Of a DNA stretch of 64,000 nucleotides, positions 11,000-20,592 are shown one piece after another. Origin of the DNA: Exophiala sp. HKRS030 (taxonomy: Eukaryota > Ascomycota > Eurotiomycetes > Chaetothyriales > Herpotrichiellaceae); contig JAHWDD010000004.1 of the NCBI GenBank assembly GCA_023897205.1, positions 248,001 through 312,000 on the forward strand, in the 5' to 3' direction. The notes below the pieces were generated by a model. That model saw only the letters and a list, made by a program, of their open reading frames with translations. It was not told the DNA's origin and searched no databases. Within the stretch, counting starts at the first letter, position 1. Every line of letters begins with the position of its first letter. The translations under genes were made by a program, and so were the position numbers.

Positions 11000-12757
11000 A
11001 TGGACTTTGTGCAGAACATCATTCAAGCACCAGTTGAAACACTGAAATCTACAGTCATGTCCAACGATACCTCATTCTCCGCCCACGTGGCAAACCAATT
11101 CACATCCTACGAGAAGGACCGACAGGCTTCTTCCAAGGACACCACATATACCACCAGCAATGGCGCCCCCATGCCTCACCCTTATGAGACACAAAGAGCC
11201 GGAGCAAATGGCCCTTTGTTGCTTCAGGACTTCCACTTGATCGATCTCCTCTCCCATTTCGACCGCGAGCGTATTCCTGAGCGTGTTGTCCATGCAAAGG
11301 GTAGCGGTGCTCACGGATTCTTCGAGTGCACAGATCCCGCAGAAGACCTTACCGTGGCTGACATCTTCAGCGCCAAGGGCAAGAAATGTCCCATCTCGGT
11401 TCGCTTTTCTACTGTCGGCGGCGAATCTGGTTCTCATGACTGTGCTCGTGATCCCAGAGGCTTTTCTGTCAAATTCAGAACAGAGGAGGGTAACTGGGAC
11501 ATGGTGGCAAATAACACACCAGTGTTCTTCCTGAGAGATCCTGCCAAATTTCCTCATTTCATCCACACACAGAAGAGAGACCCTTCGACACACTTGACCC
11601 ATGCCGATGATTCAACCATGTTCTGGGATTATCTCTCCCAAAATCCCGAATCTATTCATCAGGTCATGATTTTGATGGGTGACCGAGGCATTCCTGACGG
11701 TTATCGTTTCATGCATGGCTATGCTGGCCACACCCTCAAGTTTGTCAACAAGGAGGGCAAATGGGTGTATGCTCAAGTCCACATGAAGTCTCTCCAGGGC
11801 ACAAAATTCATCACCCAAGAAGATTCGGCCGATAAGTCGCCTGACTACTCGCAAAAGGACTTGTACGAGGCGATTCAGCGTGGTGACTATCCCAAGTGGT
11901 CTGTTGAAGTGCAGACAATGACACCCAAAGAGGCTGAAGATGTGTGGGAAAAGCAAGGCATCAACGTCTTTGATTTGACCCATGTCTGGCCTCAGAAGCA
12001 GTTTCCCCGCCGCAAGCTTGGTGAATTCACTCTGAACGAGAATGCCGTCAACTACTTCGCAGAGGTGGAGCAAATTGCATTCAACCCATCTCACATGCCA
12101 CCCGGCATCGAGCCTTCGGCTGACCCCGTCCTCCAATCACGTCTCTTCTCCTACCCCGATACCCACCGTCATCGTATCGGCGTGAACTACCAACAGCTTC
12201 CCGTCAATGCCCCTCGCACAGGGTTTCAGCATGGGAACTTCCAACGTGATGGATCCATGGCTTTTTACAATCAAGGTGCCCGGCCGAACTACCTGTCATC
12301 CATTGAGCCCATCCAATTCCGCGAACGAACGGTTGATTTAGACAAGACTCATGGTCACTTCATCGGCAATGCCGTGACGTTCTTGTCGATGATTAGGCCA
12401 GAAGATTTCAACGCTCCCCGCGCATTGTGGGAAAAGGTTTGGGATGAACCTGCCCGCGAGCGATTCATCAACAACGTCGCCGGCAAGATGGAGGTATGTA
12501 AGAGCCAAGAGATCTTGAAACGCCAAATCGCCATCTTCCGAGAAGTCTCGGATGATATCGCCACGAGGTTGGAAAAGGCAACCGGCATAAAGGGTTACGA
12601 CGGAATCAAGAACATGAAGTTCAATGGCACCCATAACGGCATGAACACTGACCCTGCCATTCGTAACGCCAATGGAATGGTAGACGCAAAGACTCATAAC
12701 TCCGAAGCCAATGGTGCACCAACCAAGGGCTCTCACCAGGGCATTTTGGCCTTCTAG
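11000..12757 (+). CDS. Monofunctional heme catalase, 585 aa
   Basis: An intronless open frame from ATG 11000; a second Met in frame is at 11057. It breaks down H2O2 to water and O2. The active-site His98 sits in RVVHAKGSGAHG, the distal Asn in NNTPVFFLRD (171-180), and the proximal heme-ligand Tyr385 in RLFSYPDTHRHR, all in family order. The small-subunit (clade 3) type is inferred because the catalase core ends near residue 540 and no flavodoxin-like C-terminal domain follows. The extra 40-50 residues at the C-terminus are Asn/Gly-rich and end ILAF, so there is no SKL-type peroxisomal signal. Usual clade-3 enzymes are about 490-520 aa, so both the N-terminal 20 residues and the C-terminal tail are additions. 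Confidence 0.95.
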   Translation: MDFVQNIIQAPVETLKSTVMSNDTSFSAHVANQFTSYEKDRQASSKDTTYTTSNGAPMPHPYETQRAGANGPLLLQDFHLIDLLSHFDRERIPERVVHAKGSGAHGFFECTDPAEDLTVADIFSAKGKKCPISVRFSTVGGESGSHDCARDPRGFSVKFRTEEGNWDMVANNTPVFFLRDPAKFPHFIHTQKRDPSTHLTHADDSTMFWDYLSQNPESIHQVMILMGDRGIPDGYRFMHGYAGHTLKFVNKEGKWVYAQVHMKSLQGTKFITQEDSADKSPDYSQKDLYEAIQRGDYPKWSVEVQTMTPKEAEDVWEKQGINVFDLTHVWPQKQFPRRKLGEFTLNENAVNYFAEVEQIAFNPSHMPPGIEPSADPVLQSRLFSYPDTHRHRIGVNYQQLPVNAPRTGFQHGNFQRDGSMAFYNQGARPNYLSSIEPIQFRERTVDLDKTHGHFIGNAVTFLSMIRPEDFNAPRALWEKVWDEPARERFINNVAGKMEVCKSQEILKRQIAIFREVSDDIATRLEKATGIKGYDGIKNMKFNGTHNGMNTDPAIRNANGMVDAKTHNSEANGAPTKGSHQGILAF

Positions 12758-13132
12758 ATCGTTACGCTGAAATAACGCGCCATCAAAGCTGGTTGAACCA
12801 CAAATCCTGTATCACCCTTTTCCCAACAGCCATGTATACTAGCTTTTAAGAATGAGAAATGAACTCACCATACTATATCCCTTCGGTTTATGTTATTGTG
12901 AAGGATAGATTTTGAAGGCGTCCGAAGCAGTATTGTCTTGTTCGACAACAGTGTGATATGACGAACCCATTGACCCACTAGACCCAGCGATATGTCACCT
13001 AGTTGACTGGTTAGTTCGTGTTCGCCGTGCACCTCCGCCTGTTCGCAGGAATAATGGCACCCTATCCGACAGAATGGTAACCGATGTTTGACATTCCTAC
13101 TAGTTGCTACCCAAGCGACAAACCCTTCCACT

Positions 13133-13167
13133 TCTCGAAATCTCGAAAAGTCCGAAAAGACCGAAAA
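13133..13167. repeat. Degenerate 8-9 bp tandem repeat with CGAAA core
   Basis: Four units follow one another: TCTCGAAA twice, then AGTCCGAAA and AGACCGAAA. The first unit is preceded by TTC, giving one TTCTCGAA (a two-box heat-shock-element match). Because it sits between two convergent genes, a promoter role is unlikely. Confidence 0.6.
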
Positions 13168-13913
13168 GTTTAGCCGTCCTAGTCACCGAAAGAGTCCAAG
13201 ACCCCAAGATCCCAGTCTAAACCAGCCTAACCCAGAAGAACAACTGCCATAAAATCCGATCACATGGGGAGAGACACTATGTGTTTGAAAGCCAGCACTC
13301 CTTTCCCCAGAAAGCCCCACTTGGAACCACCACCGGGACCACCACCGGTGTATCTGGGTTTCGATTTTGACCTTCGACAATCCTTGGCTGTGCGCCGCTT
13401 CGGAATTTGCCCTTTTTCTCCCATTTTAAGCGCAACCGAGAGAAGAAGAGACGGAGGCAGGATGTGGGCCAGCCGGCTCCCGAGCCGACGGACATACGAC
13501 ACACACGAGACGTGGCACATATAGTACCAACTAACCAAGTGGTGAGCATTGTAGTCCGTGGTTATTCTTCGATCCATACAGCCCTTTAGTTCTTCCTGAT
13601 GAGCGGATGTCTCAACACGCTACGCCCGCAGCCCTCTCAGGCTTGGCGTGGGAGGGAGACAAGGAAGGAAATACCATTTCCGGTCTATGGCCAAAGAAGG
13701 AGGAGAGGTCCGGCGGTAAGAGCATGGCATGGCGGGGTCTGCATCTAGGGCATGGGTACTTAGCGTAATGGACGATACGGTAGGATGTTCGACGAACGAT
13801 GAAGATCAACGCAAATGAAGATGTAGACAAAGAGATGACATTGATCTAGACGAACGTGAATATGAAGATAGGTAGAGGAAGTGGGCAAACAGTGTGCCCC
13901 ATCATCAATCACT

Positions 13914-13931
13914 ATCACCATCACCATCACC
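13914..13931. repeat. (ATCACC)3 microsatellite
   Basis: Three perfect copies of ATCACC, followed by a degenerate copy, about 80 bp beyond the stop of the minus-strand 407-aa gene. Confidence 0.7.
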
Positions 13932-14008
13932 ATCCTGAAATCCTGACAGCTTCATCAATCTCAATGCCTAACCCGTTCCCCGTCTCTTAGGCTTGAACTC
14001 TTTCATAG

Positions 14009-15232
14009 TCATAATTTCATCCTAACCCTCCACAACGCCGCATCATCAAACGCACGATCCCGCCTCAACCCAACCCTGACCAAGAAATCGTCAAACTCGC
14101 TCCCTTCCACTCCCAGACCTCTGAGATGACCTTCCTCGATCTGCACGAGAACCGGTCTCCCATTGACTTCGTCGTCACACACTAGACGCCACAATGACTC
14201 CATAAACCCGACTAGATTCTGATGGAATATGTGCGTGGGGTATTTCGTCGCTAGGCGGTCGAGCCGGCATGTCTGCGACGTCGTCGATGCGTCGTGCGAG
14301 ATATGGAATTCGGAGAGAAAGCGTGTACGGGTTTGTGTCCATTCGGGCGTTTCCGAGTTGGAGAAGGAGATTGTCTCGTGGTCGTAAGCTCTGTCGCTGC
14401 GTTGGCGGAAGAGGTCGTCAAGCTTATTCGGCTCTTCGGATGGCTCGTTGACGTTCGCATTGCTGTTATTGTAGTCATGGTCAACGTAGCCCCAGGCGAA
14501 GCAGTCTTCGAGCCGTGGCTCGCTCGCCTCAGTGGCGTGTGGCCTTGACTGATCGAGACTGATGTTGGACCTTAGCGATTCCAAACTCGCTTGGAGCATG
14601 AATTCGCCGGCAACATTCATCCATAAATCATTTGGTTCTTGCCCTACAAGAGCAACCACGTCGGCTGAGAGGTCCATAAACCGCGGCAGCAGGTGGAACA
14701 GACCCGGTTGGAAATCGTCGTAGTCGTTGACAAGATCGAAATCACCATCAGCGTCTGCCGGAAGCTCAGTAGAAGATTCCCAGGAATGAAAGATCTGGCG
14801 CTCGACATCACGCGACAAATTCGCATCTGTAGATCTCGTTTGTTCGTCTCTAGACACGAGCCAGGCACGGCGGTCGCGCAGGATTTGCGCAGCCTCGTCC
14901 CGCAGCGCCTCGTCGTGCGCAGCCGAGAATCTGTGCCCATCGGCACTATCCCAGAGGGCAGTATGTCCTAGGAGGACGAGGAACTCGAGGATCTTGATAT
15001 TCAACTCGAGCGCCTCACTTTTGAGATGGGCCGGATGATTGTGGTTGAACAAGTGGACGAACCCGTCGAACGTCTCGGTGAGCCGGATCGCTTCGGCCGT
15101 CTTTCTTGGCCCGCGAATATCGTCTGTCAGCGCTGCAAAATACGCCCTTATCGCGTGGTACAGTGTGTACTCGAGCACCATCAGGTCGACGTCGAGTTGC
15201 AGCTCGGGATTGGCGCAGCGTGTGTCTGCCAT
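14009..15232 (-). CDS. Unrecognised 407-aa protein
   Basis: An uninterrupted open frame with an ATG at 15232 and strong coding character. I do not recognise a domain. The N-terminal ~120 residues look helical (for example MVLEYTLYHAIRAYFAAL and IKILEFLVLLGHTALW). The middle is acidic and low-complexity (Asp/Asn/Ser/Glu-rich, with DHDYNNSNANVNE), and the last ~100 residues are again ordered and rich in hydrophobic and charged residues. No signal peptide or membrane segment is evident, suggesting a cytosolic or nuclear protein. It is probably a fungal-specific conserved hypothetical. The neighbours give no functional hint. Confidence 0.7.
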   Translation of the reverse strand: MADTRCANPELQLDVDLMVLEYTLYHAIRAYFAALTDDIRGPRKTAEAIRLTETFDGFVHLFNHNHPAHLKSEALELNIKILEFLVLLGHTALWDSADGHRFSAAHDEALRDEAAQILRDRRAWLVSRDEQTRSTDANLSRDVERQIFHSWESSTELPADADGDFDLVNDYDDFQPGLFHLLPRFMDLSADVVALVGQEPNDLWMNVAGEFMLQASLESLRSNISLDQSRPHATEASEPRLEDCFAWGYVDHDYNNSNANVNEPSEEPNKLDDLFRQRSDRAYDHETISFSNSETPEWTQTRTRFLSEFHISHDASTTSQTCRLDRLATKYPTHIFHQNLVGFMESLWRLVCDDEVNGRPVLVQIEEGHLRGLGVEGSEFDDFLVRVGLRRDRAFDDAALWRVRMKL

Positions 15233-16015
15233 CGTAGCCTACCTCGCTGCTCACTGTTCGCTGGTGATGGCGTTGGCTCCTTGCACAGTGCGACGCCAGA
15301 TAGATGTTGATTCCTCTTTTTGTCGACTGCTAGCTGGAACAAACTACTATGGATGAAAACTTGATTGGATTGACCATGTAGTGTCGGTGTGCGCGGGGCC
15401 GGGCCAACAAACGCGTCCGTGCGCGACCATGCGGTGTTCAACCTGAGCAATGGACTTATGGAGGAACTAGTTAGCCTAGAACGATCGCGGCAACGACGAC
15501 GACAGCGACAGCAACGACAATGTTATCGTGCTGCTGCTGACTCATCGTAAGTAGCCGTACGACGGTTGAGAGCAGAATGGGCTCAAGGCAGAAATTAAAG
15601 AAGCGGAACGTTCCATTTGTATACCAACGTAGGTTGGGCACGGGTACGGGCACGGCATACGAGGTTACGGTCAATCGAGGGACAGCATGGCAGAGTCCAG
15701 AGTCAATCGAGAACTGTGAGTGTCGATCAATCATGAGCAATGCTTGGCTGCAATGCGTCGGGCGCGTAAAATGTTGCCACCATGAGCCAACGCACGTTTC
15801 GCGAGCTGCTTGATGAAACAATAATGCAAACTCCGATCAACCAATCCCCTTGCAGTACTCCTGAATTAACTTGCAATATTCGTGACTTGGATACACTTGT
15901 ATGCTTCATCACTACGGCCCCTGAGCTATGACCCAAGGAAATCGGGCAATCGGTGTTCAAAAGGCTATTCAGTTATTCAGGCTAGTTCTAGACGTTCCCG
16001 CTTGTATAAAATCGC
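15233..16015. other. Intergenic stretch
   Basis: It holds the promoter of the 407-aa gene and the 3' flank of JJJ1. A short CGA/CAG-rich run occurs near 15487-15518. No gene is supported. Confidence 0.5.
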
Positions 16016-17680
16016 TCATCGTTTCTTACCCTTCCCGCCTTTTAGCCCCTTGACCTGTGCGAGTGGTGCTGCATGTTTTGTCTTATCCAAATGCTTGAAC
16101 AACTGAGTTTTGGATGCAAATTCGGATTTACACGCCAGACATTGAAATTCCGAGGTAGCAGCGTCACCCTGTTGCAATGCTTGCTGAGCGGCTTTTCTTG
16201 CCTTTTTCAACTTCGCCTTGTTCAGTTTGGGTTGGGACGGCCCTTCCTTTGACGAATCCTCGACTTCAGAAGTTACAGGTGTGCGGCCGAGACTTGTACT
16301 CTCAAGAGTTGTTGATAAATCTTCGACCCTTTCACCCGCCAAACGTTTCTCGATGTCAGATCGCGGGGCATAGTCATCGTCTTCATCGGTAGCATCGTCT
16401 TCATGCGAGACGTTGGGCTGGTCAGGAGAGCCATGCGCACCTTCGGGAGACCCCTTTTCTCGCTCTTCCTCAAGATCCTGGGTGCTCACGTCCTCGGAGT
16501 AACTGTCGCTCAGGTCTGGATCATGTTGGATGTCACTCTCCTCGATCTTATCATCCAGTTCATCGGCTGGTGTAGCAGAATCTGAGGCGTGATTTCCGAG
16601 ATTAAGCTCTCGCCCTTCGCTTCGCATTTCCTTCTGAAGCTGTTTCAATTGCTTGATGTGCTTCTTGCTCTTCTCGTGCACTTTGAACTGTGCCTCGCTC
16701 TTGAAAGTCTTGTCACAAACAACACAATCGTATTCGTGATCTTCCAAATCTGATTCGCTGGAGAATCCTCCTTCGTGCTCATCCTTTGAACGTGACTGTG
16801 CCCAATCCGGCACGGCGTTAGTGTCCGCATCTTGTAACTTGGCTTCCCGGGCTGCTCGAGACCTTGCGGCCTGTGCGGCCGTGGCTTCACGCAGCGCTTT
16901 CTGTCTTTCAGCTTCGGATTTTTGGTTGTTCTGTACACGAGGATCCCTTTTTCTGACGAAAGCGACCAGAGATCGTACAGCTTCGTTGTATTCTTGGATA
17001 GCATCCTCTCGTAGCTTCTTGTTCTCCTTCTCCATCAATCGCCTGATACGTCTATCTGGTGCATCTGAGAGTCGGTACTGGTCTTTCCACGAATAGCTCT
17101 TCCTAGTCCCGAAGCCTGTCCACATTGCATAAAAAGGACGCACCACGTCATCGTAATCGTCTGTGTCGACCCCAAACTCTGGATATTCCGGTGCATCTTG
17201 GTCCTCCCATTGACATGCAATATCCTCCTCCTTAGCCAGCTGCTTGAAGAACCCATCCAAGCCACCAAAGAAGCCACTTGGAGAATTAGTGAATTCCAGT
17301 CGACCATTGAACTTCATCATTAATTGCACCACTTCTTCCGCAGTTGTCATGCGGATATTGTACGAGAACTCATCGCCGCCGCCAGTGCCACCTGGTTGGT
17401 CTCCTCGCAAAAGTATGTCTCTGTGTGAATCATACCACGCTCTTTCTTGTGCATCGGACAGAACTTCGTACGCAGAAGAAATCTCAGCGAATAGTTTAGT
17501 TGCGTCTTCAACATTGCCATAGTTTCGGTCGGGATGCAACTCGAGGGCTTTTCGGCGGTAGGCTTTCTTGATCTCATCTTCGGTCGCTGTACGTTCTACC
17601 CCGAGTAATTCATAGTAGTCAGATTTGGTAGGCGTTTCTGCTTGCTGCTCGGAATTGTTTGTTGACTGTCGCTGACCCAT
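16016..17680 (-). CDS. JJJ1: Jjj1-type J-domain co-chaperone with two C2H2 fingers, 554 aa
   Basis: An intronless frame; the start is the MGQRQST methionine at 17680, because the upstream extension has no ATG. An N-terminal J domain (about residues 21-85) carries the HPD tripeptide at 49-51 ([11 protein letters not shown]). A charged helical middle follows, then a U1-type C2H2 finger ([20 protein letters not shown]) in the middle and a second at the C-terminus ([20 protein letters not shown]), with a Lys-rich tail. This order matches yeast Jjj1 (590 aa), which works with Hsp70 Ssa and Rei1 in the cytosol to release Arx1 from late 60S subunits. The N-terminal MGxxxS also fits the myristoylation consensus, which may be chance. 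It diverges from the SPX-RING gene across a 639-bp promoter. Confidence 0.93.
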   Translation of the reverse strand: MGQRQSTNNSEQQAETPTKSDYYELLGVERTATEDEIKKAYRRKALELHPDRNYGNVEDATKLFAEISSAYEVLSDAQERAWYDSHRDILLRGDQPGGTGGGDEFSYNIRMTTAEEVVQLMMKFNGRLEFTNSPSGFFGGLDGFFKQLAKEEDIACQWEDQDAPEYPEFGVDTDDYDDVVRPFYAMWTGFGTRKSYSWKDQYRLSDAPDRRIRRLMEKENKKLREDAIQEYNEAVRSLVAFVRKRDPRVQNNQKSEAERQKALREATAAQAARSRAAREAKLQDADTNAVPDWAQSRSKDEHEGGFSSESDLEDHEYDCVVCDKTFKSEAQFKVHEKSKKHIKQLKQLQKEMRSEGRELNLGNHASDSATPADELDDKIEESDIQHDPDLSDSYSEDVSTQDLEEEREKGSPEGAHGSPDQPNVSHEDDATDEDDDYAPRSDIEKRLAGERVEDLSTTLESTSLGRTPVTSEVEDSSKEGPSQPKLNKAKLKKARKAAQQALQQGDAATSEFQCLACKSEFASKTQLFKHLDKTKHAAPLAQVKGLKGGKGKKR

Positions 17681-18319
17681 CTTGATGGTGGGGAGATGGG
17701 TCAGGAGCAAGTTGTTCAACCAAAATCAGTGGGAATGTCGACCGATGTCATCTCAGGAGAAGAAGACTCATCCGGTAGTGTAGCAAGAACTGAGTCACTA
17801 GGTGGTGGCCACAACGATTACGGTTTGTGTGTATGGGCCGTAAGTGGTATCTGGGACTGCGTAAACTCACAAAAATTGTCCCGCAGCGTCGAAGCGAGAT
17901 CACATGACTAGGCATTAGGCACGTGACTTGACACGAGCACCACGTGATATAGAATGAAAAATTGAGTTCGATCACGCTCGCATCGTGACTGAAGATGGAA
18001 ATCCGATTCGTGGTTCCGCTTTTCTGTCGGTAAGAGAAAAGCTTGGATGTGGCAAGGACGGCCCTTTAGAGATGATCTGTGGAATGGATCTTATTTCCCA
18101 GCTCATCTCTTCCCCAGAAAATGCTATAATAGTTCGCAAACGCCTCCCTCTGGACTCTGAAGTTTCCGTCACATTACCAACACTGTAACGTTTCTGCTGC
18201 CACATGACGGATCGGATGACCGTTGGGTACGCTCCCCAATGTACCTTGCGACTGTGGCCGCCGTAAGAATTTTCACCTCATAAAACGACTATACTTGGAT
18301 TCGGTATATCACATTCGCC
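17681..18319. promoter_or_regulatory. Shared divergent promoter, JJJ1 / SPX-RING
   Basis: A 639-bp region between the two start codons. It contains paired CACGTG sites (listed separately) and further CACATGAC-like matches near 17901 and 18203. No coding region is supported. Confidence 0.6.
17920..17946. promoter_or_regulatory. Two CACGTG E-boxes, 21 bp apart
   Basis: CACGTG occurs at 17920-17925 and 17941-17946, both followed by A (CACGTGA). They are two helical turns apart, so they face the same side of the DNA. Established knowledge: CACGTG is bound by bHLH factors such as Pho4/NUC-1 (phosphate starvation) and Cbf1. One flanking gene encodes an SPX protein, and SPX domains sense inositol pyrophosphates. 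That phosphate limitation controls this promoter is inference. Confidence 0.6.
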
Positions 18320-19835
18320 ATGAAGTTTGGTCAGGATTTTCAAGCCGCTTTGTCGCGCGAAGAGTATCCACAGGAATGGATCGACTCTGCAATTTCATAC
18401 AAGAAATTGAAGAAATGCATCAAGAAGGTGCAAGAAGAGCTCATCGGCCTTGGTCTGGACAAGGCCACGCTTAATGAACTTTGGCAACATGTCAGTGCCA
18501 AGTCTGAAGAACTGAACGGCCATCTGGTTGGCAACGGCAGCACCACCACCACTGCCACAGAAGATGAGCATGTTCTGCACTACTCCCTGGATGGATCTGA
18601 AAAGGTGCGGTTTACACCCAAGTTAACCATCGCTGTCGATCCATCAGACGGGTCTCCCATGGACGCCTGGCTCAGTCCAGATACGCGACGAGTGCTGCGA
18701 CGATTAGCCAAAAAGGACTCGATTCGGCGAGCAAGCCTACGTGCCTCAGGCTTGTCCATTGACAATAATGATGATCCGACTCATCTCCAGCCTCCACTAC
18801 CGGAAGGCGACAGAACAGATGGATCAGATGTAGACAGCGCAACGGACAACGACGAAGTCGCCAAGAGCAAATCGCGACATCTCCACACCATCGAGATCCC
18901 ACTGACATCGGACTCGGAATTCTTCCAAACTCTGCGACGAGAGCTCGCAGAGCTGGACCAGCTACAGGTAGCCGAGCAGGAGCGACTACACCAAGAGATC
19001 ACGGCGCTCGGCAACGAACTACGACAACTCAAGGCGTCCAAGAAGAAACGGTCCAAGGAAGAAATCGAGGCGTGGAGGAACATTTTCGAACTCTACTCTG
19101 ACGCCGAAGTATTCTCATCATCGCACGAGAGCGACGCCGGCGCACGAGATTCAGCACACGCGCAGAAACAATTCGAATCCTTCAACAGAGCGCTGCAGCC
19201 GCGCAAGAACGAGGTGCTCAAGCTAGGACCAACAGCCGGCCGCGCGCTCGACCGCTTCTTGCACATCAACGTCAATCTGCTACGGCTGGTCAAGTTCCAG
19301 GAGATTAACAAGACGGCGCTGACCAAGATCATGAAGAAGTTCGACAAGCGCACGTCGCTGCATACCCAGGCGACGATCCGCAATTCTCTCACAAAGGCGC
19401 CATTCCTGGCCCAGGACCTCGCGCGTGCCACTTGTTTCACCATCACGAATGAGCTGCTAAGCCTCATCCCCAGCTCAACGATTATCTCTGCCCAATCTGC
19501 TTTTCCATCTCGTGGAAGCCCGTGCGCTTGAAGTGTAACCATGTATTTTGCATTCGTTGCTTGATTGTCCTGCAGAGACAGCAGAAGCCTCATTGTCCGT
19601 TGTGTCGTGAGGAGGTTGTCATGGAGGCAACGAATCGTGAGTGTGCATACTATCACCTTGACCGAGACCCTACTGACAAACAGTGACAGAAAACATAGAC
19701 CACGAGTTAATGACTTTTCTGCAGGCGAACTTCAAAAAGGTCGTCAAGCAGAAGCAACACGATAATGAAATCGCAGCTGGCATAGACAGGTGGGGCGAAC
19801 AGTATGCGAACTCACAGAAGTGTGTCGTCATGTGA
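18320..19835 (+). CDS. SPX-RING E3 ubiquitin ligase with C-terminal CaaX box; one apparent frameshift
   Basis: Exon 1 is 18320-19636 and exon 2 is 19684-19835 (47-nt intron, GTGAGT/CAG). The SPX domain starts at Met1 (MKFGQDF) and ends near IMKKFDKRT; it is split by an acidic and basic low-complexity insert, as is usual. SPX binds inositol pyrophosphates and so reports phosphate status. Near residue 383 the frame breaks at the C run 19468-19471. One extra C yields LIPQLNDYLCPICF and a full RING finger (CPIC...CNHVFCIRC...CPLC) before the intron. The repaired protein is 489 aa and ends KCVVM, a farnesylation-type CaaX motif, suggesting membrane anchoring. The upstream frame as it stands would stop at 19531 without a RING. 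Removing a putative intron instead would delete conserved residues, so I favour a missing base. Confidence 0.88.
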
Positions 19836-20592
19836 TGCAAAGTCTGGGGACCAGCGCTTTAAGGAGCAGGAGGCTTTTATTCTTTTATCATTCGCATTTT
19901 TGATACCCAGTAGATGCCCGGTGTATACCTTTTAGCCGAGAATGACTCTGTCTCTAGTCCCTCGAGTTGATCATATAGTAATCATGAAATCATTGCTCTG
20001 CTTTAGTTGACTTGGGATTCGTCTCTGGCGCTCCTGTTTCGACCACTGCGTGTGAAAGAAACCGTATCGGGCACTTAAGAATGCCTCAACAAGAAAGGGA
20101 AAGCCCTCACTTTATCAAGTTTGAGATGCTTGTCTGAGCCCCGAAATGTTCCAGCATCGAAGTGACAATTGTAGCAAATCCAAACGTCTCCTTTGGGGGT
20201 TTGACTGATACAACGACGTTGCGTTCTTCCCGCATATTGAGAAGAGGTACTCAACAACCTTCCAGTTCTAGAAATTTCTTCCCATCAGTGTCGATGGATC
20301 CAACAGCAGCACTGTTAAGCCACTGCCAAAATGTGAATGAAAGGTGCAACTGCACACCAGACAAAGGTCAAACTGTGGAAGAGAGTCACAACAACAGTAT
20401 CAGGCAACCCGTTGAGATCAACGTGCCAAAACGCAAAACTCATGAAATCGGCCACCGTCATCAAACTGAAGTGCAGTTCAGGTAGAGCCATCATCTGTGT
20501 CGAACTTGCTATGCCCATGACATTATTGTTTTTGTAGACTGTCGCAAAATGTCTTGCTTACCCCGATATCTCATGAAACCGCCTGACACCAA
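19836..20592. other. Convergent intergenic stretch
   Basis: It lies between the SPX-RING stop and the stop of the minus-strand zinc-finger regulator. No further gene is supported. Confidence 0.5.

Larger units (their letters stand above)
12758..14008. other. Convergent intergenic stretch with low-complexity repeats
   Basis: It separates the 3' end of the catalase gene from the 3' end of the 407-aa minus-strand gene. No coding region is supported. It contains a CGAAA-core repeat at 13133-13167 and a hexamer repeat at 13914-13931. Confidence 0.5.

Noticed and set aside
19430..19472. Possible short intron upstream of the RING finger
   Set aside because: It would remove residues conserved between SPX and RING in this family. 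A missing C in the C4 run is simpler.
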